From NCBI RefSeq assembly GCF_038449125.1, contig NZ_CP151800.1:3134406-3198405 (forward strand): 64,000 bases of DNA, written 5' to 3'. Made by a program: the position numbers and the translations under genes. Each line of letters opens with the position of its first letter. Positions within the stretch are counted from its first letter, which is position 1. The stretch comes from Kosakonia sp. BYX6 (GTDB taxonomy: Bacteria > Pseudomonadota > Gammaproteobacteria > Enterobacterales > Enterobacteriaceae). Below are positions 37,806-51,092 of this stretch, piece after piece. Below the pieces are notes generated by a model. The model was not told the origin of the DNA. It searched no databases and saw only the letters and a program-made list of their open reading frames with translations.

Positions 37806-39947
37806 TTAACGGCGCTTACGGCGCTTTTGCTCAGGCTTCTTCACTATAACGTCAGGCATTGATGGTTGGGAAATCGGAAACACCGGCAGCGCGTCAAGCA
37901 GGCGTTTGCCGTAATTTTTGGTCAGCAGCCGCTTATCGTAAATCACCACTTCGCCGTGACAGCCGTGGCTACGAATCAAACGCCCGACTTGTTGGATCAG
38001 GTTAAACGAAGCGCTGGGTAAGCTCTGGACCTCAAAAGGATAGCGTTTGAGGCTTTTTAACCATTCGCCTTCGGTGATCACCACCGGGCTGTCGATAGGC
38101 GGAAACGCGATTTTATGAATGTGCACCTGGGTCAGGTAATCCCCTTTGAGATCCAGCCCTTCGGCGAAAGATTGCAAACCTACCAACACACTGCGCTCGC
38201 CGCCATCAATCCGTTTGCGGTGTAACTCCACCAGCCGGTAGCGCGGCTGATCGCCCTGCACCAGCAATAACAGGCGCAAATCCGCCACGTAGGTTAAAAA
38301 AAGTTGCATAGCGCGTTGGCTGGCGAACAGCACCAGCATCCCCGGATGGGCTTTGCTCTCCACTTCCTGGCGAAACCAGGTCGCCATTTCGGCAATATGC
38401 TGCTCTTCGTTCTCCATCAGCGGTTCGTAGCGCATTTGCGGGATGACGATTTTCCCCTGCTCGACATGATTAAACGGCGAATCGAGGCTGACAAAGCGAT
38501 CCCCGGCTTTCTCTTTCAGGCCGCTCATCTCTTGTAAACGGTTGAAGCTGTTGAGCGAACGCAAGGTCGCCGAGGTCACCACAATATGCGGAACGCTGCG
38601 CCACAGCAGTTTTTCCAGCTGATCGCTAACGCGGATGCCAACACAGTGGAACAGCAGATGCAGTTGCCCATCGCGCACGTCGCGCGTCACCCATTTAGAG
38701 ACCGGCGCACCAGAGGCCTGCACCATCGAAGCCAGCCGCCACAATTTGCTCTGGCTCTCAAACATGCCCAGCGCGCGGTTCATCTGCAAAATCACGCGGT
38801 GCAAACGCACAATGTCGTGGCTGCCGGTCTTTTCGCTTAAATCGTTGAGAAACAACTCCGCCAGCCCGCGCAGCATTTCGGTGAGTTTCGCCAGCCGCTG
38901 GCAAATGGCCATCACTTCATCGGGCAGTTCGCCCATCGCGAAGCGGTGCTCCGCCTCTTGTCCGGCAGGAAGATAGAGATTAAGGATAGTGTTTAGCGAG
39001 GCGATCAGTTCAAACAACTCTTCGCAATGGGCGTTCAGCCGCTCCGGCGTGGCCAGCGGCGGCAGGGTTTTCGGGCGAAACTGCTCAAGGCAGGTGGCAA
39101 CCAGTTTGCTAAACAGATCGAGTTGAAGTTGATACCAGGCCGAGGTGATTTCCGCCGACATCTCCAGCGCATCACGGGCGACATCCGGCAAATGGTGGCC
39201 TTCATCAAGCACCAGCAGCAGGTTTTTAGGCTCCGGCAGCACCGCTTCGCTCTCCATTGCCGCCATCACCAGCGCATGGTTGGCGACCACCACTTCCGCT
39301 TCCTGGATTTCGCGGCGCGCCACAAAGAACGGGCATTCGCGGTAGTAATGGCAGTTACGGTTCAGGCAGCTGGCTTTATCGGTGCTAAGACGCCGCCACA
39401 AATCATCGCTGATCGCTTTGTCAGTATGATCGCGCAGGCCGTCCCACTTGTAGCTGTCGAGATCGGTTTTCAGCGCCGCGCAGCGCTTCTGTTCTTCCTG
39501 GTTACCCGGTGTTAATTCGTCATCGAGAAAGGCCAGCAGATCTTGCTGGTTCGGCTCTGTGCTGGCGAGCGCTGCGAGGTTGCGCGGGCAGACGTAACGC
39601 CCACGCCCAAAGGCGGCGGTAAAACGTAAATCGGGAATAATTTTGCGCAGCAGCGGCAGATCTTTACTGAAAATCTGATCCTGCAAGGCAACGTTGGCGG
39701 TGCTGACCACCAATGTTTTCTGTTCTTCGCGGGCAATGGCAATGCCCGGAATGAGATAAGAGAGGGTTTTCCCCACGCCAGTTGGCGCTTCAATCGCCAG
39801 ATGACGCCCTTCATCACCCGCCAGCGTTTTCGCCACATCGGCAATCATCTGCCGCTGGGGTGCGCGGGGAATAAAGTCCGGGATCTGTTGTTGCAGCGCC
39901 TTATACCAGGCGGCAATCTGCGCTTTTAACGCGGCGGTAAGGGCCAT
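37806..39947 (-). CDS. dinG: ATP-dependent DNA helicase DinG
   Basis: 713-residue superfamily 2 (XPD-like) 5'-3' helicase (716 in E. coli). Walker A is EAPTGVGKTLSY, and the DEAH box appears as DEGH. The iron-sulfur cluster cysteines lie in GRGRYVCPRNL and in ASCLNRNCHYYRECPFF. Resolves D-loops, R-loops and replication-transcription conflicts. A LexA box lies 15 bases upstream. Confidence 0.96.
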   Translation of the reverse strand: MALTAALKAQIAAWYKALQQQIPDFIPRAPQRQMIADVAKTLAGDEGRHLAIEAPTGVGKTLSYLIPGIAIAREEQKTLVVSTANVALQDQIFSKDLPLLRKIIPDLRFTAAFGRGRYVCPRNLAALASTEPNQQDLLAFLDDELTPGNQEEQKRCAALKTDLDSYKWDGLRDHTDKAISDDLWRRLSTDKASCLNRNCHYYRECPFFVARREIQEAEVVVANHALVMAAMESEAVLPEPKNLLLVLDEGHHLPDVARDALEMSAEITSAWYQLQLDLFSKLVATCLEQFRPKTLPPLATPERLNAHCEELFELIASLNTILNLYLPAGQEAEHRFAMGELPDEVMAICQRLAKLTEMLRGLAELFLNDLSEKTGSHDIVRLHRVILQMNRALGMFESQSKLWRLASMVQASGAPVSKWVTRDVRDGQLHLLFHCVGIRVSDQLEKLLWRSVPHIVVTSATLRSLNSFNRLQEMSGLKEKAGDRFVSLDSPFNHVEQGKIVIPQMRYEPLMENEEQHIAEMATWFRQEVESKAHPGMLVLFASQRAMQLFLTYVADLRLLLLVQGDQPRYRLVELHRKRIDGGERSVLVGLQSFAEGLDLKGDYLTQVHIHKIAFPPIDSPVVITEGEWLKSLKRYPFEVQSLPSASFNLIQQVGRLIRSHGCHGEVVIYDKRLLTKNYGKRLLDALPVFPISQPSMPDVIVKKPEQKRRKRR

Positions 39948-39961
39948 TCGACAACCTGAAA

Positions 39962-39981
39962 CACTGTATAAACGGCCACTA
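39962..39981 (-). promoter_or_regulatory. LexA box of dinG
   Basis: On the dinG strand TAGTGGCCGTTTATACAGTG. One good half site (ACAG) and one degenerate half (GTGG), the same asymmetric form as in the E. coli dinG box. Puts dinG-ybiB under SOS control. Confidence 0.7.
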
Positions 39982-40051
39982 TTGTGGCACTTTTAGCGCC
40001 CAGGAGTTAACTCTTTTTGCCGTTATGGAACCCTGCCCGGAAAGATAAGCG

Positions 40052-40082
40052 CGGGCCGAAGGCATAAACCTCCCCCGGCCCG
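40052..40082 (-). terminator. Possible terminator of the alpha-glucoside operon
   Basis: CGGGCCG (40052-40058) and CGGCCCG (40076-40082) form a 7-bp stem with a 17-base loop, directly after the GH4 stop. No U-tract is evident. Confidence 0.4.
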
Positions 40083-40087
40083 GCGTG

Positions 40088-41413
40088 TTATTTCAATTCC
40101 GGCCAATACTCTTTGTTGGCGTCGATCAACGCATCCAACACTTTGCGCGCTTTTTTGGCATCAATAATCGTGCGGTTCAGGGTTAATGCCTGCAACGCCT
40201 TGGTGTAAGAACCTTCAAACCAAGCTTGGACGGTCAAGCGTTCATAAGCGAATTGCTGCTCAATCATCCCTTTATAGAAGGTCGGGATTTTGCCGACGCC
40301 AAATGGTCGCGGCCCGTTGCAGCCAATTTCCGCCGTGAGTTCGACCATCACGTCGTCATCCAGGTTTTCCACCAGGCCGTTATTCGGCACCATCACAATA
40401 AATTTTTTCTTCAAATTGAAGGCGATGGCTTCCGCCAGTTCAACAATCATGTCGCCGTGCGCGTCGTTGTGCACCACATGCACATTGCGCGTCGTTCCCT
40501 CGGCAACCGCCGTGCGGCACTCGTCGAACACGCGTTTTTCACGCCCGTCGATGACTTCATTAGCGCGGGTGTAGTTCGGGTCGAGTTTGGAGAACTTGTA
40601 CTCCGGGTAAAGATAATATTGCAGGTAGGTATTGGGCAGATAATCCGGGAAATCGCGCAGCATATCGGCCACTGCGGCATAGGTTTCCAGCCATGATTTA
40701 TCGCGCTGCTCTGCATCGACAGGTTTGAAGCCGTTTTCAGCAATAAACGCTTTCAATTCCGGCGCCAGGTCGTGACCGGTTTCGTCGTACAGATGCGTAA
40801 ACCAGCCAAAGTGATTCAGCCCGAAATAGACTGGATCGAAGGTTGCCGGATCGCGGTTGAGCAAACGGCCATAGGAACGCAGCAGGTTCACTGGCTGGTC
40901 GCAGATATTGAGGATGCGCTTATCGTCCGGAAAGCGTTTGTTCAGAGCATCCGCCACAATCGCCGCCGGGTTGGTGTAGTTCAAAATCCACGCTTGCGGG
41001 GAGCGAGCGCGGACTTTTTCCACCAGCGCAATCATGTCGCGAATGGAGCGCATACCATAAGCAAAACCGCCTGCGCCACAGGTTTCCTGGCCGATTACGC
41101 CAAGGCTCAGCGGGATTTTTTCATCCTTTTCACGCATCGCGTAGCCGCCGGTACGCATCTGGCAGAAGATAAAATCCATCTCGCTAAAGGCGACCTCTTC
41201 ATCGCTGGTATAGACAAACTCCAGCGCCGGGTACTCTTCGCGAAACAGCACTTTGGCATATTCGCCAATCACCGCCTGGCGTTCGCTGTTGACGTCGAAC
41301 ATCACCAGTTTATTCAGCGGCAGACGCGCCTTGAGTTTACATAACGCTTTTAATAAACCCGGCGTCCACGTGGAACCACCACCGACAAGTACGATATTAA
41401 AAGAAGTTTTCAT
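40088..41413 (-). CDS. GH4 family 6-phospho-glucosidase, probably alpha type
   Basis: 441-residue NAD- and divalent-metal-dependent GH4 hydrolase, close to AglB and GlvA. Rossmann segment LVGGGSTWTPG at residues 9-19, GQETCGAGG, metal ligands Cys171 and His201 (NHFGW). The signature after ILNI is Cys171-Asp-Gln-Pro, where known 6-phospho-alpha-glucosidases have CDMP. The neighbouring EIICB is of the alpha-glucoside type, so an alpha-linked substrate (maltose-6-phosphate or sucrose-isomer phosphates) is most likely. Second gene of the operon, 11 bases after EIICB. Confidence 0.88.
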   Translation of the reverse strand: MKTSFNIVLVGGGSTWTPGLLKALCKLKARLPLNKLVMFDVNSERQAVIGEYAKVLFREEYPALEFVYTSDEEVAFSEMDFIFCQMRTGGYAMREKDEKIPLSLGVIGQETCGAGGFAYGMRSIRDMIALVEKVRARSPQAWILNYTNPAAIVADALNKRFPDDKRILNICDQPVNLLRSYGRLLNRDPATFDPVYFGLNHFGWFTHLYDETGHDLAPELKAFIAENGFKPVDAEQRDKSWLETYAAVADMLRDFPDYLPNTYLQYYLYPEYKFSKLDPNYTRANEVIDGREKRVFDECRTAVAEGTTRNVHVVHNDAHGDMIVELAEAIAFNLKKKFIVMVPNNGLVENLDDDVMVELTAEIGCNGPRPFGVGKIPTFYKGMIEQQFAYERLTVQAWFEGSYTKALQALTLNRTIIDAKKARKVLDALIDANKEYWPELK

Positions 41414-41424
41414 CAGTCAGTCTC

Positions 41425-43032
41425 TTATTGCGTCTGTTGAACGAGTAAATTTTGTTTCACGGCGTTGGCAATGCTTTCTACCTGCGGGCCGTAAATCACC
41501 TGAATGTCAGTCTCCGTGGCGCGGATAAATCCGTTTGCGCCGCTCTGTTTAAGGACGTTTTCATCGACTTTTTGCATATCTTTGATTTTCACGCGCAGGC
41601 GAGTGAAACAGCAGTCGACGTTCTGAATATTTTCATGACCGCCCAGCCCGGCGATGATTTTTGCCGTCGCGCTGTCGCCTTCGCCAACGCTTTGTGTCGC
41701 GCGCACGGCGCGCTCTTCCTCTTCACGCCCGGGGGTTTTTACGTTGGTGCGCAAGATTATCCATTTGAAGGAGAAGTAGTAGACCGGCGCCCACAGGCAG
41801 CCCAGCAACAGGCTAAACCACCAGTGCGTTTTCACGCCGCCGAGCACGCCAAAGACCATAAAGTCGATAAACCCGCCCTGAATGTTGCCGATCATCACGT
41901 TAAGCAGTTGCGCGCAGGCGAAGGAAAGACCGGTCATGATCGCGTGGAAGATAAACAGTAGCGGCGAGACGAAGATAAAGCTGAATTCCAGCGGTTCGGT
42001 GATACCGGTGGTAAACGACGCCAGCGCACCGGCCATCATCAGCGCTTTCACGCGCTGTTTGTGCTCCGGTTTTGCACAACGGTAAATCGCCAGTGCCGCC
42101 GCCGGTAAACCAAACATCATCACCGGGATCTTGCCCTGCGCCAGGAAACGCGTGGCTTCGCGCACCACATCATCCGCCAGCGCACCGGGGTTCGCCAGCG
42201 CATAGTTAAAGATGGAGAGCGCGCCAATCACGCTTTCGTTATCGACATGCACCATGCCGCCAACCGGGGTGAAACGTACCGTTTCATTAAGAATGTGGTG
42301 TAACCCGGTCGGGATCAGAATGCGTTCAGTAAAGGCGTAAACGAAGGTGCCAAACGGCCCGGATTCGCCAATAAATTGCCCAAGCTGAATAATCGCGCTG
42401 GCGATCACCGGCCAAATAAGCGACATCAGCACGCCGACAATCGGTAAGGCGATGACAGTGATAATCGGCACAAAGCGACGGCCACCAAAGTAGGCGATGG
42501 CCGCCGGGAGTTGAATGGTATAGAAGCGATTGTGCAGCAACACGGTGACCAGCCCGGAAATCACCCCGCCGAGTACGCTCATCTGGTAAGAAAAAATCCC
42601 TAAGGTGCTGGCAAATTCAGCGGAATACATCACCGCTTCGGTCTGGCTGTAGCCCTGTTTTACAAAGGCGTCGACGGAGGTGGTTTCTGGCGTTAACCCT
42701 TGCGCCAGCAAGCTGTAATTGACGCCGACATGAAAAGTGATAAAGCCGATGACGGCGGCCAGCGCGGCGGTGGGTTTCTCGTCCCGCGCCAGGCCAATGG
42801 CGGCAGCAATGGCAAATAACAGCGGTAAATTGGCGAACAACGCGCCAGCGACTTTACGGATAAAACCGATCACCTGCTGCATCACTTCCGCGTGAATCAC
42901 CGCTTCGCCGACAATCGCCGGGTTTTGTAATGCCGCCGCCAGGCCCAGGAAAATCCCCGCCGCCGCAATTACCGATATCGGCATCATCAATGCCTTACCC
43001 AAATCTTGTAAAAACTCACCGGCCCGACTCAT
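41425..43032 (-). CDS. PTS alpha-glucoside EIICB component
   Basis: 535-residue PTS permease of the glucose/glucoside family (AglA, GlvCB and MalX-like). The EIIC membrane domain comes first (with LMMPISVIAAAG and the GITEPLEFSF motif); the C-terminal EIIB domain has phosphorylated Cys475 in DCCFTRLR. No EIIA domain; in this family the general glucose EIIA (Crr) supplies phosphate. It imports and phosphorylates the substrate that the GH4 enzyme hydrolyses. Upstream GntR gene on the same strand. Confidence 0.9.
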   Translation of the reverse strand: MSRAGEFLQDLGKALMMPISVIAAAGIFLGLAAALQNPAIVGEAVIHAEVMQQVIGFIRKVAGALFANLPLLFAIAAAIGLARDEKPTAALAAVIGFITFHVGVNYSLLAQGLTPETTSVDAFVKQGYSQTEAVMYSAEFASTLGIFSYQMSVLGGVISGLVTVLLHNRFYTIQLPAAIAYFGGRRFVPIITVIALPIVGVLMSLIWPVIASAIIQLGQFIGESGPFGTFVYAFTERILIPTGLHHILNETVRFTPVGGMVHVDNESVIGALSIFNYALANPGALADDVVREATRFLAQGKIPVMMFGLPAAALAIYRCAKPEHKQRVKALMMAGALASFTTGITEPLEFSFIFVSPLLFIFHAIMTGLSFACAQLLNVMIGNIQGGFIDFMVFGVLGGVKTHWWFSLLLGCLWAPVYYFSFKWIILRTNVKTPGREEEERAVRATQSVGEGDSATAKIIAGLGGHENIQNVDCCFTRLRVKIKDMQKVDENVLKQSGANGFIRATETDIQVIYGPQVESIANAVKQNLLVQQTQ

Positions 43033-43088
43033 CGTTATTTTCCTTTTAGGGTTCCGACTGAACGTTGAGCAGAGTATAGCCAGGTTTG

Positions 43089-43120
43089 TTGTATAGTTGT
43101 CTAGCCCACTAGATGTAAAA
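43089..43120 (-). promoter_or_regulatory. Candidate GntR operator upstream of EIICB
   Basis: TCTAG-CCCA-CTAGA inverted repeat (43100-43113) preceded by tandem TTGTATAG and TTGTCTAG (43089-43104). Such TTGTCTAG half sites resemble GntR/HutC operators. It lies 57-88 bases ahead of the EIICB start, so the EIICB-GH4 pair may have its own promoter here. Confidence 0.5.
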
Positions 43121-43157
43121 CATGGGGCCGATCACAAAGTGAGCAATCAGGAAAGAA

Positions 43158-43892
43158 TTATGGGCGTCCGGCGGTCAGAGTAAAACGGTAATGCTGCTGG
43201 TTGTAATAAATCTCTGATATTTCAAAAGGAACCCCGTCGCGCAACATGGCGATAGACGTGGCATGCAGCACCGGTTCGTCGCGATTGATCCCCAGCATGT
43301 CGCGCACTTCCTGCGACGGCAGTTCGGCGCGGATCTCTTTTTCCGAGCGCTCGACAGTAAAACCTTTGCGGCTGATATAGGCGTACTTCGAGGCGTTAAG
43401 ATCTGCTTCCGTCAGGTCGTTAAACGGTTCGCAAATCATCCAGGATTGTTCAAACACAAAGGGAATGTCGCCCACCCGCCGCAGCCGTTTCATAAACCAC
43501 ACTTCACTGCCGGGGGCGAGCTGCAATTTTTCGGCGATGTCTGGCGATGCGGTCTGGCGAAACAGGCAAATCAACTGGTTAACCATCGGTTCATCCAGCC
43601 CGAGCGTCGCTTCGCTGGAGGAGAGATGCCGGTCGAGCGGCAAAGAGATGTGCAGGTGTTTTGCCGCCTGGGCGACAAAGGTGCCCTGCCCACGGCGGCG
43701 CTCCACTTTGCCCTGACGAACCAGGTAATCCACCGCTTTACGGGCGGTCATGCGCGAAATAGTGAATTGCTGGCAGAGTTCGTTTTCAGAGGGGATCACA
43801 TCACCAGGCTTGAGGGAGCCTGCGGCGATTTGCCCGCTAAGGTATTGTTCAAGCTGTAAATAGACTGGCACGGTTGAATGTTTATCGATCAT
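43158..43892 (-). CDS. GntR/HutC-family regulator of the alpha-glucoside operon
   Basis: 244-residue regulator. GntR winged helix (FTISRMTARKAVDYLVRQGKV) and UTRA effector domain. ATG 43892 (MIDKHSTVPVY) has GGGAG and is the usual start for the family; the frame to 43997 is not supported. It stands 125 bases upstream of EIICB on the same strand and divergent from the antiterminator gene. Likely repressor relieved by a sugar phosphate. Confidence 0.87.
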   Translation of the reverse strand: MIDKHSTVPVYLQLEQYLSGQIAAGSLKPGDVIPSENELCQQFTISRMTARKAVDYLVRQGKVERRRGQGTFVAQAAKHLHISLPLDRHLSSSEATLGLDEPMVNQLICLFRQTASPDIAEKLQLAPGSEVWFMKRLRRVGDIPFVFEQSWMICEPFNDLTEADLNASKYAYISRKGFTVERSEKEIRAELPSQEVRDMLGINRDEPVLHATSIAMLRDGVPFEISEIYYNQQHYRFTLTAGRP

Positions 43893-44192
43893 GACGATGC
43901 TCCCTCGTTGCTGGAAGTATGGTAGCGATCGCGCCACAAAGTGACAACGTTTGTTAAGCCCCTCGCCGCCATGTTGAGTCGACAATGGTTTTCGCAAAGC
44001 CGATCACAAATTGGCGTTTCCATTGACCAATGCCCCTGTCGGTGCGTTGATCATTTACATGGTCAATGCTAGTTTTTTACCTGCATTACGCTTGTTACCG
44101 AATATCGGGCAAAACCTAAATGCAGACTAAGGGGATGAATCCGTCCGTGGCTGTATTTACGTTTTGCCCGTTTTTGTTTGCAGGAGTTGGCG
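43893..44192. promoter_or_regulatory. Divergent regulatory region between GntR and antiterminator genes
   Basis: 300-base spacer. Rightward promoter candidate TTGATC, 17 bases, TAGTTT ends near 44076. An inverted pair ATTGACC (44022-44028) and GGTCAAT (44061-44067), 39 bp centre to centre, brackets the -35 region and could bind a regulator. The RAT/terminator switch follows at 44089-44176. No gene seen. Confidence 0.5.
44089..44176 (+). promoter_or_regulatory. RAT antiterminator hairpin and overlapping terminator ahead of the antiterminator gene
   Basis: 44089-44116 matches the BglG/LicT ribonucleic antiterminator (TTGTTAC near the 5' side, GGGCAAAACC at the 3' side). Its 3' part CGGGCAAAAC (44106-44115) pairs perfectly with GTTTTGCCCG (44161-44170), which is followed by TTTTTGTTT, a complete intrinsic terminator. 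The two structures exclude each other, so an active antiterminator protein bound to the RAT allows its own gene and the downstream PTS genes to be read. Confidence 0.85.
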
Positions 44193-45035
44193 ATGCTGGT
44201 CAAACAAATATTAAATAATAACGTTGTCAGCGCCATCGATGAGCATGGCTTTGAGGTTATTCTGACCGGGCGCGGCCTGGGGTTTAATACCCAAAGTGGC
44301 GCCAGCGTTAATGCACAGGCTATTGAGAAAATATTCCATTTGCAGGATTCGCAAGTGTCCGCGCGGTTTAAAGATCTGGTCAGCGAAGTACCAGTGGAAA
44401 TACTCCAGTTGACCGCCGATATCATTACGCTCGCGAAAACCCATCTCGCACATAAATTAAGTGAAGGCCTGTATGTAACGCTGGCCGATCACCTGCACTT
44501 TGCGCTGCAACGCAATCAAAGCAGTGAAGTTTTGCCCAATCCGCTGGAGTGGGAAGTGCGCCATTTCTACACCGCGGAATATGCCATTGGGCGCCAGGCA
44601 TTAGGCATGATAGTGGCGCGTACCGGCAGTTTATTACCGGACAGTGAAGCGTGCAGTATCGCGCTGCATATTGTGAATGCCGGGCTGAACGACACGATGG
44701 GAAAAACCACGCAGATCACACGGCTTATTTACCAGCTACAGAATATCGTTAAATACTTTTTCAGCCTGCCGCTCGACGAGCACAGTCTGAATTACCAACG
44801 CTTTATTACGCATTTAAAGTTTTTTGCCCAGCGGGTGATTGAAGGCGTGGTATTGAATAATGATGACGAGGAATTATTTGCCATGGTGCAGCGTCGTTAT
44901 CAGACAACCCTGAAATGCGTCGACGCGATCAACGAGTTCGTCGGCAAAAATTATCACCACACCATGAGTAACTCGGAAAAGCTTTATCTGACCGTGCATA
45001 TTGAGAACGTTGTGCAGCGAGAAGAGAAAAAGTAA
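44193..45035 (+). CDS. BglG/LicT-family transcriptional antiterminator
   Basis: 280-residue RNA-binding antiterminator. Co-antiterminator domain at residues 1-56 (LVKQILNNNVVSAIDEHGFEVILTGRGLGF), then two PRD domains with regulatory histidines phosphorylated by the PTS (KTHLAHKLSEGLYVTLADHL; HIVNAGLND; LTVHIENV). ATG 44193 with CAGGAG. It binds the RAT in its own leader and a second RAT before the EII gene, so the bgl-type genes are read only when the PTS permease is transporting. Confidence 0.92.
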   Translation: MLVKQILNNNVVSAIDEHGFEVILTGRGLGFNTQSGASVNAQAIEKIFHLQDSQVSARFKDLVSEVPVEILQLTADIITLAKTHLAHKLSEGLYVTLADHLHFALQRNQSSEVLPNPLEWEVRHFYTAEYAIGRQALGMIVARTGSLLPDSEACSIALHIVNAGLNDTMGKTTQITRLIYQLQNIVKYFFSLPLDEHSLNYQRFITHLKFFAQRVIEGVVLNNDDEELFAMVQRRYQTTLKCVDAINEFVGKNYHHTMSNSEKLYLTVHIENVVQREEKK

Positions 45036-45056
45036 TTACCACAACGCATACACAAA

Positions 45057-45163
45057 ATAATTCGAGTCGCAGGAAGGCGGCGACGCAGCACATCCCCGGG
45101 AGCTTACATAAGTAAGTGACTGGGGTGGGCGAGGAAAGCCAACGCATCTGCGGCTTGAAGTAT
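45057..45163. repeat. ERIC element (short variant)
   Basis: Contains the ERIC core GGGAGCTTACATAAGTAAGT and GACTGGGGTGGGCGAGG, with inverted ends ATAATTCGAG and CTTGAAGTAT. At about 107 bp it is shorter than the usual 126-127 bp. It lies between the antiterminator and EII genes, just upstream of the second RAT, and will be transcribed as a large hairpin. Confidence 0.9.
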
Positions 45164-45184
45164 GAAGTGTAAATTTTCTTTCCA

Positions 45185-45212
45185 GGCTTGTTACTGTTCA
45201 ATCAGGCAAACC
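45185..45212 (+). promoter_or_regulatory. Second RAT sequence, ahead of the EIIBCA gene
   Basis: GGCTTGTTACTG at the 5' side and CAGGCAAACC at the 3' side match the BglG RAT consensus. Small hairpins follow (TCGGTT-CA-AACCGA; CCTGA-ATC-TCAGG), but no terminator with a U-tract overlaps it, unlike in E. coli bgl. Confidence 0.7.
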
Positions 45213-45255
45213 CCAGAGGAAACAACGTATCGGTTCAAACCGATGATTGTTATGA

Positions 45256-50015
<4,760 letters not shown>

Positions 50016-50033
50016 GGTTTGGCCTTTAATTTT

Positions 50034-50071
50034 GTCGGCCGGATGAGGCGAAGCCGCCATCCGGCCTACAA
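50034..50071. repeat. REP element
   Basis: REP palindrome (GTCGGCCGGATGAGGCG, then GCCGCCATCCGGCCTAC), 3' end of the bgl-type operon; just before the esterase gene. Confidence 0.85.
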
Positions 50072-50092
50072 CGGGTTGATAAAAGGTTAGAT

Positions 50093-51022
50093 ATGAGCAC
50101 ATGGCATTTGGTTGACCCCGCACTGCGTCCTGCCCTGCAATCCTGGACTCCCTCTACATTGAATGCCGAGATGCTTCCCGCGCTTCGCGAACAGCGCCAG
50201 CAGGCGGCGCTTGACGCGATGCGCGTGGATGATGGTTTAGCGTTGTCGATGACCGAATATTTTATCGGCGCGCAACCCGTGCGCGTGCGCGTCATCACGC
50301 CAAATACACCGCGCGCAAACCGCATGGGGATTTTGCATTTTCACGGTGGTGGGCATCTGTTCGGCAGCCCGGAACAGTCGCGCCCAACCGCAGCGCGTCA
50401 CGACTGTGTTGTTGTATCCGTTGATTATCGCCTGTCGCCGGAAACTCACTTTCCGGGTTCGCTGGACGATGGTTATGCCGCGCTGGTGTGGATGGCTGAG
50501 CATGCCGAAGCACTGGGTATTGATCGCGCGAACATTGGCCTGATGGGCGACAGTGCGGGCGCGGGCGTTGCGGCGGGCTTAGCGCTGTTAGCGCGCGATC
50601 GCAACGGGCCACCGTTAGCTTTCCAGAATCTGATGTTCCCGATGCTCGACGATCGCACGGTAACCGCGCGCGATGCCAATCCAGTGACCGGGGAATTCAT
50701 CTGGACGCGGGAAAATAACGCTTTTGGCTGGCGGGCATTATTAGGCTGTGAACCGGGTAGTGATGGCGTATCACCCTATGCAGCACCGGCGCGAGCGGAA
50801 AACCTGGCAGGGTTACCGCCAACCTGGATTGGCGTCGGTACGCTGGATCTGTTTGTTGATGAGAATATTGCCTATGCGCAACGTTTGATTCGCGCGGGTG
50901 TGCGGGTGGAGATGAACGTCTGGCCGGGCGCGTACCACGGTTTCAGTTCCGATCCACAAGCAGACGTCGCCCTGCGGGCGCGAGAAACGCGCCAGGCATG
51001 GCTGGCGCGCGTTGCCGGATAA
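50093..51022 (+). CDS. Alpha/beta hydrolase, hormone-sensitive-lipase type esterase
   Basis: 309-residue esterase of the HSL family. Oxyanion motif HFHGGGH, nucleophile elbow GDSAGAG, and the acid and base presumably Asp in GTLDLFVDE and His in AYHGFSS. No signal peptide. It lies 77 bases after the GH1 pair, beyond a REP, so it may be a separate unit. It could remove acyl groups from acylated glycosides, but that is inference. Confidence 0.88.
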   Translation: MSTWHLVDPALRPALQSWTPSTLNAEMLPALREQRQQAALDAMRVDDGLALSMTEYFIGAQPVRVRVITPNTPRANRMGILHFHGGGHLFGSPEQSRPTAARHDCVVVSVDYRLSPETHFPGSLDDGYAALVWMAEHAEALGIDRANIGLMGDSAGAGVAAGLALLARDRNGPPLAFQNLMFPMLDDRTVTARDANPVTGEFIWTRENNAFGWRALLGCEPGSDGVSPYAAPARAENLAGLPPTWIGVGTLDLFVDENIAYAQRLIRAGVRVEMNVWPGAYHGFSSDPQADVALRARETRQAWLARVAG

Positions 51023-51026
51023 AACG

Positions 51027-51060
51027 AAGCCGCCATCGGCAAAATGCACGATGGCGGCTT
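51027..51060. terminator. Hairpin terminator between the esterase gene and rhlE
   Basis: Perfect 12-bp stem AAGCCGCCATCG / CGATGGCGGCTT, 10-base loop. On the rhlE strand CGTTTT follows; on the plus strand TGATC follows. Likely serves both convergent genes. Confidence 0.75.
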
Positions 51061-51092
51061 TGATCATCAATGTCTATCCGGACGACAACGTC

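Noticed and set aside
43120-43150. Possible CRP site (GATCACAAAGTGAGC) before EIICB
   Set aside because: Only one half of TGTGA-N6-TCACA is recognisable; similar partial matches occur at 43936 and 44003.
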